Positions 46,659-54,432 of a stretch of 64,000 bases of DNA are shown piece after piece. Below the pieces are notes generated by a model that saw only the letters and a list, made by a program, of their open reading frames with translations, searched no databases and was not told the origin of the DNA. Numbering within the stretch: the first letter of the stretch is position 1; every line of letters begins with the position of its first letter. This DNA is from Prevotella sp. MA2016 (lineage in GTDB: Bacteria > Bacteroidota > Bacteroidia > Bacteroidales > Bacteroidaceae): positions 147,462 through 211,461 of the forward strand of contig NZ_JHUW01000011.1 in the NCBI RefSeq assembly GCF_000619825.1, read 5' to 3'. The position numbers and the translations under genes are program-made.

Positions 46659-48149
46659 TTATTTATTATTAGTTATTCTCAAATATTTCTCGTAAGCCTC
46701 GTCCCATGCGGCAGCATCGGCGGGGGTGTATTTCACCAGATTGATACTGTTGGCGATGATGCGTCGCATCTCCCAGATATCCTTCACCAGTCCGGCAGCC
46801 TTGGCCTGCAGCATGATGTTGCCGATGGCGGTACCTTCCTGCGGACCGGCCAGCACGGTGGCACCCGTGGCGTTGGCGGTAAACTGGTTCAGGTATTTGT
46901 TGAGCGAACCGCCACCGATGATGTGAAGATGGGTGATGGGTGATTGGTGATGGGTGAATTCCTGCAGCCACTGGAACACCTGCTTGTAGCGCAGTGCCAG
47001 CGAGTCGAAGATGCAACGGCATATTTCGGCTGGTGTCTCAGGCACAGGCTGGTGGGTGTCGCTACAATACTGCTGGATGGCACCAATCATCGACTGGGGC
47101 GCAGCAAACAGCTGGTCGTCGGGATTGATGAGCGAGCGGAAGGGCTCTACCTGCATGGCCTGACCCTGCAGTTCGGGATGCGACAGCTGTCGCACCTCGT
47201 CGGGCCACTCCAGTCGGCAGCGCTCATACAGCCACATGCCACAGATATTCTTCAGGAAGCGCGTGGTGCCTTCTACTCCACCCTCGTTCGTAAAATTGCG
47301 CTCGTAGCTCAGGTCGCTGATGATGGCATCCTTGGTCTCGATACCCATCAGACTCCAGGTGCCGCTAGAGAGGTAGGCAAACTGCTCGTTGCTGGCGGGC
47401 ACGGCTGCCACAGCCGAACCCGTGTCATGACCAGCCACCGCTATCACGGGCACAGCGCCCAGTCCGGTCAACTGCTGCACCTCGTCGGTCAGCACACCTA
47501 TCTGAGTGCCGGGCATCACCATCCGCCCGAACTTTTCGCGATTTAACCCTACCGATGCCAGCAGGCGCTCGTCGAGCTGCTTGGTGCGCGGGTCGAGCAG
47601 TTGCGAGGTTGATGCGATGGTATATTCGCACACCTCCTGCCCTGTGAGCATCCAGCTCAGTGCGTCGGGCACAAAGAGTATCTTACGGGCATGCTTCAGC
47701 GCACTGTTGCCCTCCTGGCGCATGGCGTAGAGCTGGAACAGCGAGTTGAAGTTTAGGAACTGTATTCCTGTCACACTGTACACCTCTTTCCGCGAGATGA
47801 CGTTCTGCAGATAGTCGTCCATGGCGCTGAAGGTGATGGGGTCGCGATAGGCGCGCGGATTGCGCAGGATGGCATTATCCTCGCCTATCAGCACGAAGTC
47901 AACGCCCCAGGTGTCGATACCGATGCTCACGATATCCAGATGGCGGCGCGCCACCTCTTTCAGGCCCTTGATGATTTCGAAATACAAGGCGTAGATGTCC
48001 CAGTAGTAATGACCGCCTTGGATGATGAGGTTGTTGGGGAAACGGGTCACCTCCTCCAGTTCGAACTTCCCATCAGCTATGCTGCCAATGATGGTTCGCC
48101 CGCTGGTGGCACCCAGATCTACCGAAAAAAAATATTTTTGATTATTCAT
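46659..48149 (-). CDS. rhaB: L-rhamnulokinase
   Basis: This FGGY-family kinase phosphorylates L-rhamnulose at O1. The start is set at 48149 (MNNQKYFFSVDLGATSGRT), which overlaps the GH28 stop by 8 bp; 496 residues. Motifs seen are the N-terminal phosphate loop VDLGATSGR, GIDTWGVDF with the catalytic Asp, AGHDTGSAVAAVP, SSGTWSLMG and HIIGGGSLNKYL. Just before that last motif, residues ~397-407 (THHQSPITH) are encoded by GATGGGTGAT-type repeats (46928-46958) and look like an in-frame repeat insertion. Confidence 0.95.
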   Translation of the reverse strand: MNNQKYFFSVDLGATSGRTIIGSIADGKFELEEVTRFPNNLIIQGGHYYWDIYALYFEIIKGLKEVARRHLDIVSIGIDTWGVDFVLIGEDNAILRNPRAYRDPITFSAMDDYLQNVISRKEVYSVTGIQFLNFNSLFQLYAMRQEGNSALKHARKILFVPDALSWMLTGQEVCEYTIASTSQLLDPRTKQLDERLLASVGLNREKFGRMVMPGTQIGVLTDEVQQLTGLGAVPVIAVAGHDTGSAVAAVPASNEQFAYLSSGTWSLMGIETKDAIISDLSYERNFTNEGGVEGTTRFLKNICGMWLYERCRLEWPDEVRQLSHPELQGQAMQVEPFRSLINPDDQLFAAPQSMIGAIQQYCSDTHQPVPETPAEICRCIFDSLALRYKQVFQWLQEFTHHQSPITHLHIIGGGSLNKYLNQFTANATGATVLAGPQEGTAIGNIMLQAKAAGLVKDIWEMRRIIANSINLVKYTPADAAAWDEAYEKYLRITNNK

Positions 48150-49461
48150 ATACGATATGTTGTAATTGCTCTGTTGATACGGGGTTCTTGGCAAATGCCA
48201 ATGGCTTGCCGTCGATGGTGAAATCTATCAGCTCATACTTGTCGGATGTCTTCACATCGTAAGGCGTGGGCGTATCCACCTGGATGTTGCGCAGCGTGAT
48301 GTTGTTGCAGCGGCTCAGCGGCATGTCGTCGCGCTTCTCAGGCTTGAAGAACTGCGACCATGGGTGCACAAAGAGGAAGCGCTTGCAGCGACCGGTGATG
48401 TTCTCCACCGTCACGTATTCGTAGTGCTGCGGCGTGTCGGGGCGCATCTTGAGCCACAGCACGCGGTCGGCGCGCTCAGTATGGCAGTTGCGTAGAATCA
48501 CGTTGCGGTCGTGGAGCGACTCGGAGCCCAGCGTCAGACAGCCATGCACCTTGCCGTAGTGGCAGTTTTGTATCAGTATGCGCTCGCAGTCGCCGTTGGT
48601 TTCGTCCTTGTCGGCCCAAGTGCCCTTACCACCCTTCAGCACCACGGCATCATCGTTCACGTGCATGTAGCAGCCGTTGATGAGCACGTCGGTACAGGCA
48701 TCGATATCGATGGCATCGCTCGATGGTGCGCCACGCGTGGGATCGGGCGCCCAGATATTCTCGGTGGGTGCATAGATGTAGCAGTCGAGATAGCGCACGT
48801 GCGTACTTTTATAGACATGGTTGGTCCAGAAGGGCGAGTTGATGAGATGCACATCCTGGATGGTGACGTTTTTGGCGTTAGAGATATAGGTGAGTCGCGG
48901 GCGCTGCGCATCCTTGTTGGTGCACTGCGGATTCCACTTGCGACGAATCCAGAACTCCTGCCAGTAGTTCAGTCCGTTGCCGTCGATGGTGCCCTTGCCG
49001 CTGATGCTGAATCCATCCACGCCGTCGGCATTCACCAGCGCACAGAAGTAGGTGCAGGTTTCGCCCTCGATACGGGTTTTCATATAGGGGAAATCGATGA
49101 TGCGGTCGGAACCTTTCAGTCGACCGACCACGTGCAGGTGCGTACCTTGCTTAAAGAACAGGGCGCCCGTGAGGAATGTGCCTTCGGGTATCACCACCAC
49201 GCCCCCACCCGCTTGGGCAGCACGGTCGATGACGGCCTGTATGGCCTTGGTCTGCACCACTGTCGAATCGCGGCGCACGCCAAAGTCGGTGATGACATAC
49301 TGCTTGCCCAGCGCCGCCACATCCACCTTGGTGGTATCCTTAAACCAGGCGTCCATCACGGTGCCGTCGGGCCAGCGCTCCACAGCAGGTTTCTTCTTAG
49401 GTTTCGCCGTGCCAGCAGTCATCACCGCCAGCGCCAGCATCAGGAGTATTGATTTTTTCAT
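48142..49461 (-). CDS. GH28 family glycoside hydrolase (secreted)
   Basis: This exported 439-residue beta-helix enzyme has a signal peptide (MKKSILLMLALAVMTAGTA) starting at 49461. GH28 motifs are present in modified form: SSDAIDIDACTDV, VNDDAVVLKGGKG (the Asp pair), GKVHGCLTLGSES (His of the GHG motif, here VHG) and WLKMRPD in place of RIK. This variant pattern is seen in exo-acting or rhamnogalacturonan-directed GH28 proteins of Bacteroidota, so a rhamnogalacturonan galacturonohydrolase role is likely, though not proven. It lies between rhaM and rhaB in the operon and overlaps rhaB by 8 bp. Confidence 0.9.
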   Translation of the reverse strand: MKKSILLMLALAVMTAGTAKPKKKPAVERWPDGTVMDAWFKDTTKVDVAALGKQYVITDFGVRRDSTVVQTKAIQAVIDRAAQAGGGVVVIPEGTFLTGALFFKQGTHLHVVGRLKGSDRIIDFPYMKTRIEGETCTYFCALVNADGVDGFSISGKGTIDGNGLNYWQEFWIRRKWNPQCTNKDAQRPRLTYISNAKNVTIQDVHLINSPFWTNHVYKSTHVRYLDCYIYAPTENIWAPDPTRGAPSSDAIDIDACTDVLINGCYMHVNDDAVVLKGGKGTWADKDETNGDCERILIQNCHYGKVHGCLTLGSESLHDRNVILRNCHTERADRVLWLKMRPDTPQHYEYVTVENITGRCKRFLFVHPWSQFFKPEKRDDMPLSRCNNITLRNIQVDTPTPYDVKTSDKYELIDFTIDGKPLAFAKNPVSTEQLQHIVYE

Positions 49462-49482
49462 GAAATGCGTCAATTGTTTGTA

Positions 49483-49800
49483 TTAGTCGAGATGGAACAC
49501 CTCCTGCAGAGGTTTGGTTACGGGCGAGTTGTCGGGGTTCACGTCCATGATGTCGGCCATCATGTCCCACCATTTCTGCGTGATGGGATCCACGTTGTCA
49601 GTATCCTGCGAGTTGCCCTCGCCTGCGCACTCCTGATAACCAAACAGGATGTTGGTTTCCTTGTCCCAGTAGATGCTGTAGTTGCTCACGCCGCCGTCCT
49701 TGATCATCTTCACCAGTTCGGGCCAGATGGCAGCATGCCTGCGCTCGTATTCCTTTTCGCAGCCGGGTTTCAGCTGCATCTTAAATGCAAATCGTTTCAT
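49483..49800 (-). CDS. rhaM: L-rhamnose mutarotase
   Basis: This 105-residue ferredoxin-like-fold enzyme interconverts alpha and beta anomers of L-rhamnose, feeding the isomerase. The sequence matches RhaM from end to end: KMQLKPGCEKEYERRHAAIWPEL (Tyr18 and His22 correspond to the catalytic pair known in E. coli) and KWWDMMADIM. It has no signal peptide and acts in the cytoplasm. It lies 14 bp after the esterase gene and 21 bp before the GH28 gene. Confidence 0.95.
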   Translation of the reverse strand: MKRFAFKMQLKPGCEKEYERRHAAIWPELVKMIKDGGVSNYSIYWDKETNILFGYQECAGEGNSQDTDNVDPITQKWWDMMADIMDVNPDNSPVTKPLQEVFHLD

Positions 49801-49814
49801 TTGGTTTTACGTTA

Positions 49815-51437
49815 TTATTTCTTCTTTAAGAATGTTGCTAATGCACTATGGTTGGCGCGCAAACCCTTGGCCACGCACTGGGCGTTGGTTTTGGCACCCA
49901 GCAGCGAGGTGTGGGTGTGGTCGCGCTTGTAGTATTTCTCGGCCTTGGCCTTGCTGCCACACTTCTTATCCAGATAGTCGGCAGCCAGGTTATGCAAGTC
50001 CACCAGTTCGGTGCCCGTCTCCTGTGCCACCTGGCGATACCAGCGGCCGTAGGTATCGTTGCGGCGCTCGATTTTTCCGTTCTCCCACTCGTTGCGTGGC
50101 GTCAGCGACACCAGGATGGGGGTAGCACCTTTTTCGCGAACGTCCTGGATAAACTTCTTCAGATACCAACCGAAGCTGTACACCACCTCGTAGCGACCAT
50201 TGTCCAGCCTGTACACATGACTGCTGTCGGCAGCCGTGGCGATGGCGCCGCGATATTTAGGTTTGTCGATGGTGCTGATGTCGTTATGACCAAACTGGAT
50301 GAGCACGAAATCGCCGGGCTTCAGCGAGTTGTACACCTTGTCCCAGCGCCCCTCGTTGAGATAGGAACGACAACTGCGACCAGCCATGGCGGCATTCACA
50401 ATGCTGATTCTGTTTTCGTCGAACACCGTATTGGCCACGGCGCCCCAACCCCACATGCCGTCCTTGTCCTTATCCTCATTCTTCACCGTACTGTCGCCTG
50501 TGATAAACACGGCGGGCTTGCCATCGGTGCGATCCACCGCATAGGTAGCGGGCTCCACGCCGCGCATCATCGCCTGCAGCGGGGCGAGTGCGGGGTTATG
50601 GCTCGCCATCAGCCCTTCGGCAGCACTGCGGGCGTTCATCATCGCCCCAAAACGACTGGTGTGGATTTTGTCGAGATAGAAATGGTAACTGGTCTTCCAT
50701 GGCCCGTAGCTATCCAGCTTGCGCCCCGAAATCTCGTTCAGGTCGATAAAGGGCACGCCCTCTTCGGCAGCCACCTGCATGAGCCACTGTGTGTGAGGCT
50801 TGCGCACTATCTTGCCGTTGTCGTCGTAGGCATTGCGCGGGGTGAGCGACATCAGGATGGGACGTCCGCCCTGCTGGCGCACATCATTAATATATTGGCG
50901 CATGTAGCCGCCGTAGGTATAGACGGTTTCGTGCTCGCCGGTCTCCTTGATCACCACCTGCAGCGAGTCGTCGCCGGTACCAGGGATGCTGGCACGCGCG
51001 CGGCCCTCGTCGTAAGGTCCGTTGTCGTTATGACCGATGGATATGATCACCCAGTCGCCTGGGCGTATGGCCTGCTTGATGGGCTGCCACAGTTTGTTGT
51101 AAAAGGTGCGACTGCTCATGCCGCCCAGCGCCTGGTTCTCAACCGTAATCTTTTCGGGGTCGAAATAATCGTGGGCATAGTAGCCCCATCCCCACTGTCC
51201 GTTGTTACCATTGCCCATCGTACCCGTGCGCATGGTGGAATTACCTATCAGGAAGAGCACGGGGTTCGAGCCCTTTCGGCTCGAACCGGGCACGGGTCGT
51301 GCCGTCATGGCCTGTGCGATACTGTCGGGGGTATTATCGATGACACCATTCACGTCCTTGGGTGCGTCGGCCACTTGTGCCAGCGCCACCATCGGTAGTG
51401 CCATCATGATGAGTGATATACAGCTCTCTTTAATCAT
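49815..51437 (-). CDS. Tandem SGNH-hydrolase, probable rhamnogalacturonan acetylesterase
   Basis: This exported 540-residue protein (signal peptide MIKESCISLIMMALPMVALA) has two complete SGNH/GDSL domains. Domain 1 (about 58-295) has the nucleophile in GNSTMR (Ser67), IGHNDNG and the Asp-His dyad in DKIHTSRFGA. Domain 2 (about 303-535) has GDSTVKN (Ser near 314), FGHNDIS and DHTHTSLLGA. Both look active. Their likeness to fungal and Bacteroidota rhamnogalacturonan acetylesterases, and the operon, indicate removal of O-acetyl groups from galacturonate so that lyases and GH28/GH105 can act. A perfect 10-bp inverted repeat lies inside its coding sequence near residues 51-58. Confidence 0.9.
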   Translation of the reverse strand: MIKESCISLIMMALPMVALAQVADAPKDVNGVIDNTPDSIAQAMTARPVPGSSRKGSNPVLFLIGNSTMRTGTMGNGNNGQWGWGYYAHDYFDPEKITVENQALGGMSSRTFYNKLWQPIKQAIRPGDWVIISIGHNDNGPYDEGRARASIPGTGDDSLQVVIKETGEHETVYTYGGYMRQYINDVRQQGGRPILMSLTPRNAYDDNGKIVRKPHTQWLMQVAAEEGVPFIDLNEISGRKLDSYGPWKTSYHFYLDKIHTSRFGAMMNARSAAEGLMASHNPALAPLQAMMRGVEPATYAVDRTDGKPAVFITGDSTVKNEDKDKDGMWGWGAVANTVFDENRISIVNAAMAGRSCRSYLNEGRWDKVYNSLKPGDFVLIQFGHNDISTIDKPKYRGAIATAADSSHVYRLDNGRYEVVYSFGWYLKKFIQDVREKGATPILVSLTPRNEWENGKIERRNDTYGRWYRQVAQETGTELVDLHNLAADYLDKKCGSKAKAEKYYKRDHTHTSLLGAKTNAQCVAKGLRANHSALATFLKKK

Positions 51438-51465
51438 CGTTACATGTTTTTAGTAATTTTCGATG

Positions 51466-51473
51466 CAAAGATA
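51466..51473 (-). promoter_or_regulatory. -7 promoter box of the rha operon
   Basis: On the minus strand this is TATCTTTG, 28 bp before the operon's first start codon. No TTTG is seen at -33, which fits dependence on an activator bound at the direct repeats just upstream. Confidence 0.7.
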
Positions 51474-51501
51474 TTATCTTTTGTTCTGATTAGGGCTACA
51501 A

Positions 51502-51535
51502 TATCGTTCGTTTTCCTATACTATCGTACGTTTTC
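51502..51535 (-). promoter_or_regulatory. Direct repeats upstream of the rha operon promoter
   Basis: TATCGTTCGTTTTC (51502-51515) and TATCGTACGTTTTC (51522-51535) are tandem copies offset by 20 bp, two helical turns apart, as for AraC-type or response-regulator activator dimers. A matching half-site lies at the same distance from the aldo/keto reductase promoter. The second copy runs 2 bp into the oxyR stop region. Confidence 0.65.
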
Positions 51536-52460
51536 AGAGCCTTATTCCGTATTTGGCAATGCGCTCTTCCATCATCTTTGGCGGCATAAAGCTCAGCAGC
51601 GTGGTGGTGATGGTGTTGAGCATGCGTTCGCGGATAAAGTCGCTGCGCAGATAGAGCGACACCCTGCGCTGCGAGAGAAAGTCGCCCTCGATGGGCCGCA
51701 CGTTCTCGCGCTGATGTTCGGAAAGCAGTGGCAGGTGCATCTCGGGGATAATCGTGAAGCCTCCGTTCTCATCGACGATGCGCACCAGCGTGTCGATGCT
51801 GCCCGCCTCGTAGATATGATTGCCCACGGCTCTCGACTTGCAGAAGCTGAAGGCACTCTCGCGCAGGCATTGGGCCTCTTTCATGATCCACATCTTCTCG
51901 TGGGTGAGATTCTCGGGTTTGAAAACGGGCAACTTGCGCCAGCAGCTCTCAGCCAGATACACCATGAAACGCTCGGTGTAGAGGGGCACTTCGAGTATGC
52001 CATCGCGCTTGTGGCCACAGGTGGCTATGCCGGCATCCAGTCGGCCCTGCTGCAGTTCACCCAGCATGGCGTCGGCCTTCAGTTCGCGGATAGACAGGGC
52101 CACCTGCGGATAGTTCTCCCGGTAGATGCGGATAAACTTGGGCAGGATGTAAGGAGCGATGGTGGGCCCTATGGACAGGGCGAGACTACCGCTCACGTCG
52201 CCTTTCTCCTCGGTCACCAGTTCGCTGATGCGCTCGGCCTCGGCCAGCGCTTTCTCAGCCTGACGGATGATTTTCTCGCCGGCAGGTGTGGGCGTCACGT
52301 GCTTGTTGCTTCGCTCAAAGATGCGCACGTCGAGTTCTTCCTCCAGCTTCACCAGCATGGAGCTCAGTGTGGGTTGCGATATGCCACACTGCTCGGCCGC
52401 TTTGGCAAAATTGCGCTGGCGGTCGATGGCAACGATGTATTTCAACTGTTGTAGCGTCAT
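51534..52460 (-). CDS. oxyR: LysR-type peroxide sensor OxyR
   Basis: This 308-residue LysR-family regulator has an N-terminal helix-turn-helix (RNFAKAAEQCGISQPTLSSMLVKLEEEL, residues 17-44) and the effector domain. Two cysteines, Cys198 and Cys207 in KEAQCLRESAFSFCKSR, have the same 9-residue spacing as the redox pair Cys199/Cys208 of E. coli OxyR, which form a disulfide on peroxide exposure. It therefore probably senses H2O2 and activates peroxide defence genes. It has its own promoter and is divergent from a polyferredoxin gene, which may be a target. Confidence 0.93.
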   Translation of the reverse strand: MTLQQLKYIVAIDRQRNFAKAAEQCGISQPTLSSMLVKLEEELDVRIFERSNKHVTPTPAGEKIIRQAEKALAEAERISELVTEEKGDVSGSLALSIGPTIAPYILPKFIRIYRENYPQVALSIRELKADAMLGELQQGRLDAGIATCGHKRDGILEVPLYTERFMVYLAESCWRKLPVFKPENLTHEKMWIMKEAQCLRESAFSFCKSRAVGNHIYEAGSIDTLVRIVDENGGFTIIPEMHLPLLSEHQRENVRPIEGDFLSQRRVSLYLRSDFIRERMLNTITTTLLSFMPPKMMEERIAKYGIRL

Positions 52461-52491
52461 AGGCCTTTTGCTTTAATAGATAAAACCGATA

Positions 52492-52523
52492 CAAAGATAG
52501 ATAAAATGATTCATACATCTATC
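52492..52523. promoter_or_regulatory. oxyR -7 box and candidate operator in the divergent region
   Basis: On the minus strand TATCTTTG (52499-52492) is the oxyR -7 box. An inverted repeat GATAGAT (52496-52502)...ATCTATC (52517-52523) with a 14-nt spacer overlaps it. Another ATAG lies at 52476. This is a plausible OxyR autoregulatory site but does not match the full E. coli spacing. Confidence 0.5.
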
Positions 52524-52533
52524 ATAAATATCG

Positions 52534-52541
52534 TACCTTTG
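52534..52541 (+). promoter_or_regulatory. -7 promoter box of the polyferredoxin gene
   Basis: TACCTTTG lies 26 bp before the start at 52568, just right of the candidate OxyR site. Confidence 0.65.
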
Positions 52542-52567
52542 CACCGGATTTAAGAATAATTAGGTAT

Positions 52568-53269
52568 ATGAAGAAGAATTTTCACCGTCATTTTGCCACT
52601 CCAGGGCTTTCGCTCTACTGGATTATCTTTGCCTACATCATCATAGGCTGGTTTTTCCCCGTCGTAGGTTTGCTGGCGCTCATCTGCATGGTGGGCCCTG
52701 TGCTCACATCGATTTGGCGCGGCCGTTACTGGTGCGGCAACGTGTGTCCGCGTGGCAACATGTACGACCGATTGCTGTCGAAATATTCACCTCATCGCCC
52801 CATCCCTGCGTTTGTGCGCACACCGGGTTTCCGCCTGTTCATGGTGGGTTTCATCTTCACCATGTTTGGCGTGCAACTGTCGGTCATCGTGCCCTGGAGC
52901 GAGGGCGGTATGGCCATGTGGAATGGCATCGGCCAGGTGTTCTGGAACCTCATCGTAGTCACCACCCTTGCGGGCGTGGTACTCTCGTTCATCTATGCGC
53001 CCCGCACGTGGTGCTCGTTCTGCCCCATGGGCACACTGTCGGCCTGGGTGGCCCCCAAAAAGCAACCGCTGCCCGCGCCCTATACCAGTGTGAGCGTGGC
53101 CAGCAGTTGCCAGATGAAGTGTAAAAGTTGTGCCCGCGTATGCCCCATGCAGCTGACGCCTTACGACAGCCGCGGCCAGGCATCAGGCTATCTGAATCCC
53201 GATTGTATCAAGTGTGGCAAGTGCATTCAGGCCTGCCCCACCAAGATTATGACGATGAAACGCGCCTGA
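52568..53269 (+). CDS. Membrane-bound 4Fe-4S polyferredoxin (NapH/CcoG-like)
   Basis: This 233-residue inner-membrane iron-sulfur protein has about four membrane helices (LYWIIFAYIIIGWFF, FRLFMVGFIFTMFGVQL and others). Two membrane-edge Cys motifs of the NapH/YccM type are present (WCGNVCPRGN near residue 57 and WCSFCPMGT near residue 149). Two C-terminal 4Fe-4S motifs follow (CKSCARVCPM and CIKCGKCIQACP). Such proteins pass electrons from the quinone pool or assist cofactor assembly. Being divergent from oxyR across a shared operator-like region suggests peroxide-responsive expression, an inference. Its stop is 1 bp from the convergent reductase gene. Confidence 0.88.
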   Translation: MKKNFHRHFATPGLSLYWIIFAYIIIGWFFPVVGLLALICMVGPVLTSIWRGRYWCGNVCPRGNMYDRLLSKYSPHRPIPAFVRTPGFRLFMVGFIFTMFGVQLSVIVPWSEGGMAMWNGIGQVFWNLIVVTTLAGVVLSFIYAPRTWCSFCPMGTLSAWVAPKKQPLPAPYTSVSVASSCQMKCKSCARVCPMQLTPYDSRGQASGYLNPDCIKCGKCIQACPTKIMTMKRA

Positions 53270-53270
53270 A

Positions 53271-54242
53271 TCAGATTTCGTCGTCAAACGAAGCAGCTCT
53301 CACGCAGCGCAGATTCTTTTCCAACTGAGCTGTAGAGCTGGCCCCAACCAACACAGACGTGACGCCGCGCTGGTGCAGGATCCATGCCAAGGCCATCTCG
53401 GCAAGGGTCTCACCGCGGCTTTCGGCCACCTTATTATATGTGCGCAGCTTCTCCAGCAGTTCGGGGGTGAGCATCTCCTCACGCAGGAACTTACCTTTCG
53501 ACATGCGACTGTCGGCAGGCACGCCGTTCAGATAGCGGTCGGTGAGCAGGCCCTGTGCCAGCGGCGAGAAGGCTATGAAGCCCACACCCTTTTCAGCACA
53601 AAAATCCAAGATACCCGTCTCCTGCGGTTTGCGGTCGAGCATGTTCAGTCGGCCCTGATAGATGAGCAGGGGCACGTCGTGAGCCTTCAGGTAGTCGTAA
53701 CCGATTTTGAGCGGCTCCAACGGCCAGTTTGAGATGCCCACATAGAGCGCCTTGCCCTGGCGCACGATATCCACCAGCGCCTGCAGGGTTTCTTCGAGTG
53801 GGGTCTCGGGGTCGTAACGGTGACTGTAGAACAGGTCCACATAGTCGATTTTCATGCGCTTCAAGCTCTGGTCGAGACTGGCCATGAGATACTTGCGCGA
53901 GCCCCAGTTGCCGTAAGGTCCAGGCCACATGTCGTAGCCGGCCTTGCTCGAGATGAAGAGCTCGTCGCGATAAGGTCGGAAATCCTCGTCCATCAGTCGG
54001 CCCATGGTCTCCTCGGCCGAGCCATACACCGGTCCGTAATTGTTAGCCAGATCGAAGTGGGTGATGCCGTGATCGAAGGCGTAGTGCGTAATCTCGCGAC
54101 TGCGCTCGTAGGGGTCCACACTACCGAAGTTGTGCCAGAATCCCAGACTCACCTTAGGCAGCAACACACCCGAGCGGCCGCAGCGCTCAAACTCCATCCC
54201 ATTGTCGTAGCGGTTCTTGTCCGCAAAGTAATTTTCCTTCAT
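53271..54242 (-). CDS. Aldo/keto reductase (YghZ-like), possible lactaldehyde reductase
   Basis: This 323-residue NADPH-dependent (beta/alpha)8 reductase is of the YghZ/L-glyceraldehyde-3-phosphate reductase group. The catalytic tetrad is visible: Asp in THFDLANNYG, the Tyr five residues on, Lys in FISSKAGYDM, His in FYSHRYDP. The cofactor-binding end is SVLVGASSTAQLEKNL. Its promoter has the same TATCGTTC half-site at the same distance from the -7 box as the rha operon, so reduction of the L-lactaldehyde made by RhaD to 1,2-propanediol is a reasonable proposal. Other aldehydes are possible. Confidence 0.9.
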   Translation of the reverse strand: MKENYFADKNRYDNGMEFERCGRSGVLLPKVSLGFWHNFGSVDPYERSREITHYAFDHGITHFDLANNYGPVYGSAEETMGRLMDEDFRPYRDELFISSKAGYDMWPGPYGNWGSRKYLMASLDQSLKRMKIDYVDLFYSHRYDPETPLEETLQALVDIVRQGKALYVGISNWPLEPLKIGYDYLKAHDVPLLIYQGRLNMLDRKPQETGILDFCAEKGVGFIAFSPLAQGLLTDRYLNGVPADSRMSKGKFLREEMLTPELLEKLRTYNKVAESRGETLAEMALAWILHQRGVTSVLVGASSTAQLEKNLRCVRAASFDDEI

Positions 54243-54271
54243 AGATAGTTATCGTTTAGTAATTTATGCCG

Positions 54272-54279
54272 CAAAGATA
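54272..54279 (-). promoter_or_regulatory. -7 promoter box of the aldo/keto reductase gene
   Basis: On the minus strand this is TATCTTTG, 29 bp before the start at 54242. Confidence 0.7.
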
Positions 54280-54307
54280 GCGATTTATTATGAAAGCAGA
54301 ATAGAAA

Positions 54308-54320
54308 TATCGTTCATTTT
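54308..54320 (-). promoter_or_regulatory. rha-type half-site upstream of the aldo/keto reductase
   Basis: TATCGTTCATTTT begins 29 bp from the edge of the -7 box, exactly as TATCGTTCGTTTTC does at the rha operon. A weaker second TATC lies at 54331. Confidence 0.5.
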
Positions 54321-54354
54321 TATACAAAATTATCACAGAGCCGAGAAATTTCGA

Positions 54355-54422
54355 CCCTGTGTCCTGAATCAGGGCAGTGGTTTGGGGGATGCCGTCACGA
54401 TTCGCGACACTGCCCGGTTTTT
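54355..54422 (+). other. Mutually exclusive hairpins with T-run, no adjacent + strand gene
   Basis: CCCTG (54355-54359) pairs with CAGGG (54370-54374). GGGCAGTG (54372-54379) pairs with CACTGCCC (54408-54415), followed by GG and five T residues. The two stems share 54372-54374 and exclude each other. It could be the end of a small RNA on the + strand; no promoter was found. Confidence 0.4.
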
Positions 54423-54432
54423 ACCGTCAGCA

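Noticed and set aside
51263..51287. GGTTCGAGCC resembles a tRNA T-arm
   Set aside because: No acceptor, D or anticodon arm surrounds it; it is a plain hairpin within an intact coding sequence.
49848..51398. Long open frame of 516 codons opposite the esterase gene
   Set aside because: It is antisense to a gene with two complete SGNH domains, has no recognisable domain and no promoter; high GC at third positions explains its length.
52476..52523. Full E. coli-type OxyR site (four ATAG/CTAT elements)
   Set aside because: ATAG and CTAT elements are present but the spacings (21 and 22) do not fit the four-element pattern; only an inverted repeat is claimed.
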